DNA of 64,000 bases from Dirofilaria immitis (taxonomy: Eukaryota; Nematoda; Chromadorea; Rhabditida; Onchocercidae): the NCBI GenBank assembly GCA_024305405.1, contig JAKNDB010000104.1:1426001-1490000 (forward strand), read 5' to 3'. This document shows, one piece after another, positions 62,839 to 64,000 of this stretch (the stretch's first letter is position 1; every line of letters starts with the position of its first letter). Position numbers and translations under genes: made by a program. The notes under the pieces were generated by a model. The model did not search any database. It was not told the DNA's origin and was given only the letters and a program-made list of their open reading frames with translations.

Positions 62839-64000
62839 CATCTAGCGTTGCTATTTAAAAGCGATCGCGATTGAAGAAAAATAAATGAACATCGATTGTA
62901 AATAAGCAAAATTAACAGTTCTTGTTTTAAACAACGGCAGACTTTCTAGTTTCGATAATTTTTGGTATCATCCAATCATCTTATCTATGTTCTTTTCATT
63001 AATCAATTTCAACATTTTCTGCCGGACAACCTGATAGTAATGAGTTCATTTGTGTCTAAAATTTGTTGATCAATCAATAATTCTTAGAAATATTTAAAAT
63101 TCAATGAAATATTCATAAATGCAATGCATAACACATTCGATATATATTCTGGATCATAGCCAAACGAATGAGAGAAAGAATACTACTGAAAATATGAAAA
63201 GCTAAAATCGAATGGATAATTCAAAAAGCTAAGTAAACAGAAATGATGTTAACAAGTTGAAAATAAAAGACAAGGACTGGTCTGGTAATCTTCATGAAAG
63301 AATTGATATTATACTTTGATTTAGAATCTGCAGTTGCAGCAGCAATAATAAGCAAACATTTATTCATAGTTATAATATATAAGACACTGAACAGAAGTAT
63401 AATTAACAGATGAAAAGAAATGGGATTAAACACGGAACTAAATATCAATAAATCTGAAATTATATATTATAACTAGTTACTTTTTCTTTATCAAATTACT
63501 TTTTTCTTTATCAAATTTATTATCAATATATAGAGAATGAGTTACTTTTTCTTTATCAAATTTATTATCAATATAGAGAATGAGAAGAAGAATATCATGA
63601 TTCCACTGCAAAGAATCCGAGCTCAATTAAGAACAAAAATTATCGACCATTATGCTCTTCTGATTCTTTTTGAGAATTCGGTTATCGAAGTATTTGAAAT
63701 ATCAATTATATCATCAATAATTTCATAATCTCTTGGAAATCAATGAAAAATAAATCACTTCTTAAACAGAAAATAAATGACTGATTAAAAATGAAAATAT
63801 CTTTAGTAAAGACCTGCTAGAGCTAAAAGATGAATAGTTTAAAGTTTTTATTTCCAACTCTCGAGATCGACTTCATCGTTTTGTTTAAATAGTTAAAATA
63901 AATTAAAATGTAATATGAAAAGATAAAAGATACCAAGCGATGGCAGTGTTAGTGATAATTGCAGCAGTAGCAGAAAGATAGCAACAGCAATAACAGCAAT
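62839..64000. other. Noncoding end of the window
   Basis: AT-rich with a 50-bp tandem repeat and, at the very end, a GCAGCA/AACAGCAA-type triplet patch. No gene supported. Confidence 0.5.
63474..63584 (+). repeat. Tandem repeat of about 50 bp
   Basis: The block GTTACTTTTTCTTTATCAAA followed by TTTATTATCAATATA and GAGAATGA is present twice in full and once in part. Confidence 0.8.

Overview
The window looks like nuclear DNA of a nematode. It is AT-rich, genes are split into many small exons with GTAAG-type donors and TTTTCAG-type acceptors, one intron is only 47 nt long, and the two recognisable genes are animal regulatory genes. A clade III (spirurid or filarial-like) worm is my best guess from composition and microsatellite load; I cannot name the species. 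There are no bacterial features, rRNA, tRNA or CRISPR arrays that I can support.

Layout. Positions 3972-14087 (minus strand) hold a BCL11/CTIP-family zinc-finger transcription factor, which I pieced together as about 18 exons (roughly 1,020 codons). It has a FOG-like basic N-terminus, a C2HC finger, a second finger, a 41-residue polyglutamine tract, the conserved C-terminal three-finger array and an acidic tail. Positions 41534-59525 (minus strand) hold a DH-PH RhoGEF resembling PLEKHG1-3 and worm UIG-1, pieced together as about 26 exons (roughly 1,200 codons). Between them, 14.1-41.5 kb is mostly noncoding. Its left half (15-27 kb) carries large microsatellites, a 64-bp duplicated hairpin and several short coding-like segments on both strands that I cannot assign. 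Its right half (27-41.5 kb) is a very AT-rich stretch with almost nothing in it. Upstream of the RhoGEF (59.5-64 kb) there is a (GA)n tract, a (TA)n tract, a lysine/arginine-rich terminal-exon-like ORF on the plus strand, and tandem repeats.

The most useful discovery is technical but affects every reader of this sequence. At about ten places in the two conserved genes the reading frame can only be carried on if one extra base is assumed, nearly always in a run of A/T or in the CAA/CAG tract. The surrounding protein sequence is well conserved, so these look like one-base assembly deletions rather than pseudogenes. Automatic gene callers would shatter both genes.

Biologically, the BCL11 homologue keeps the outer zinc fingers of the vertebrate proteins but shows no central finger pair; the polyglutamine region sits roughly where that pair would be. 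The two genes are probably independent: one acts in transcription, the other in Cdc42/Rho signalling at the cytoskeleton.
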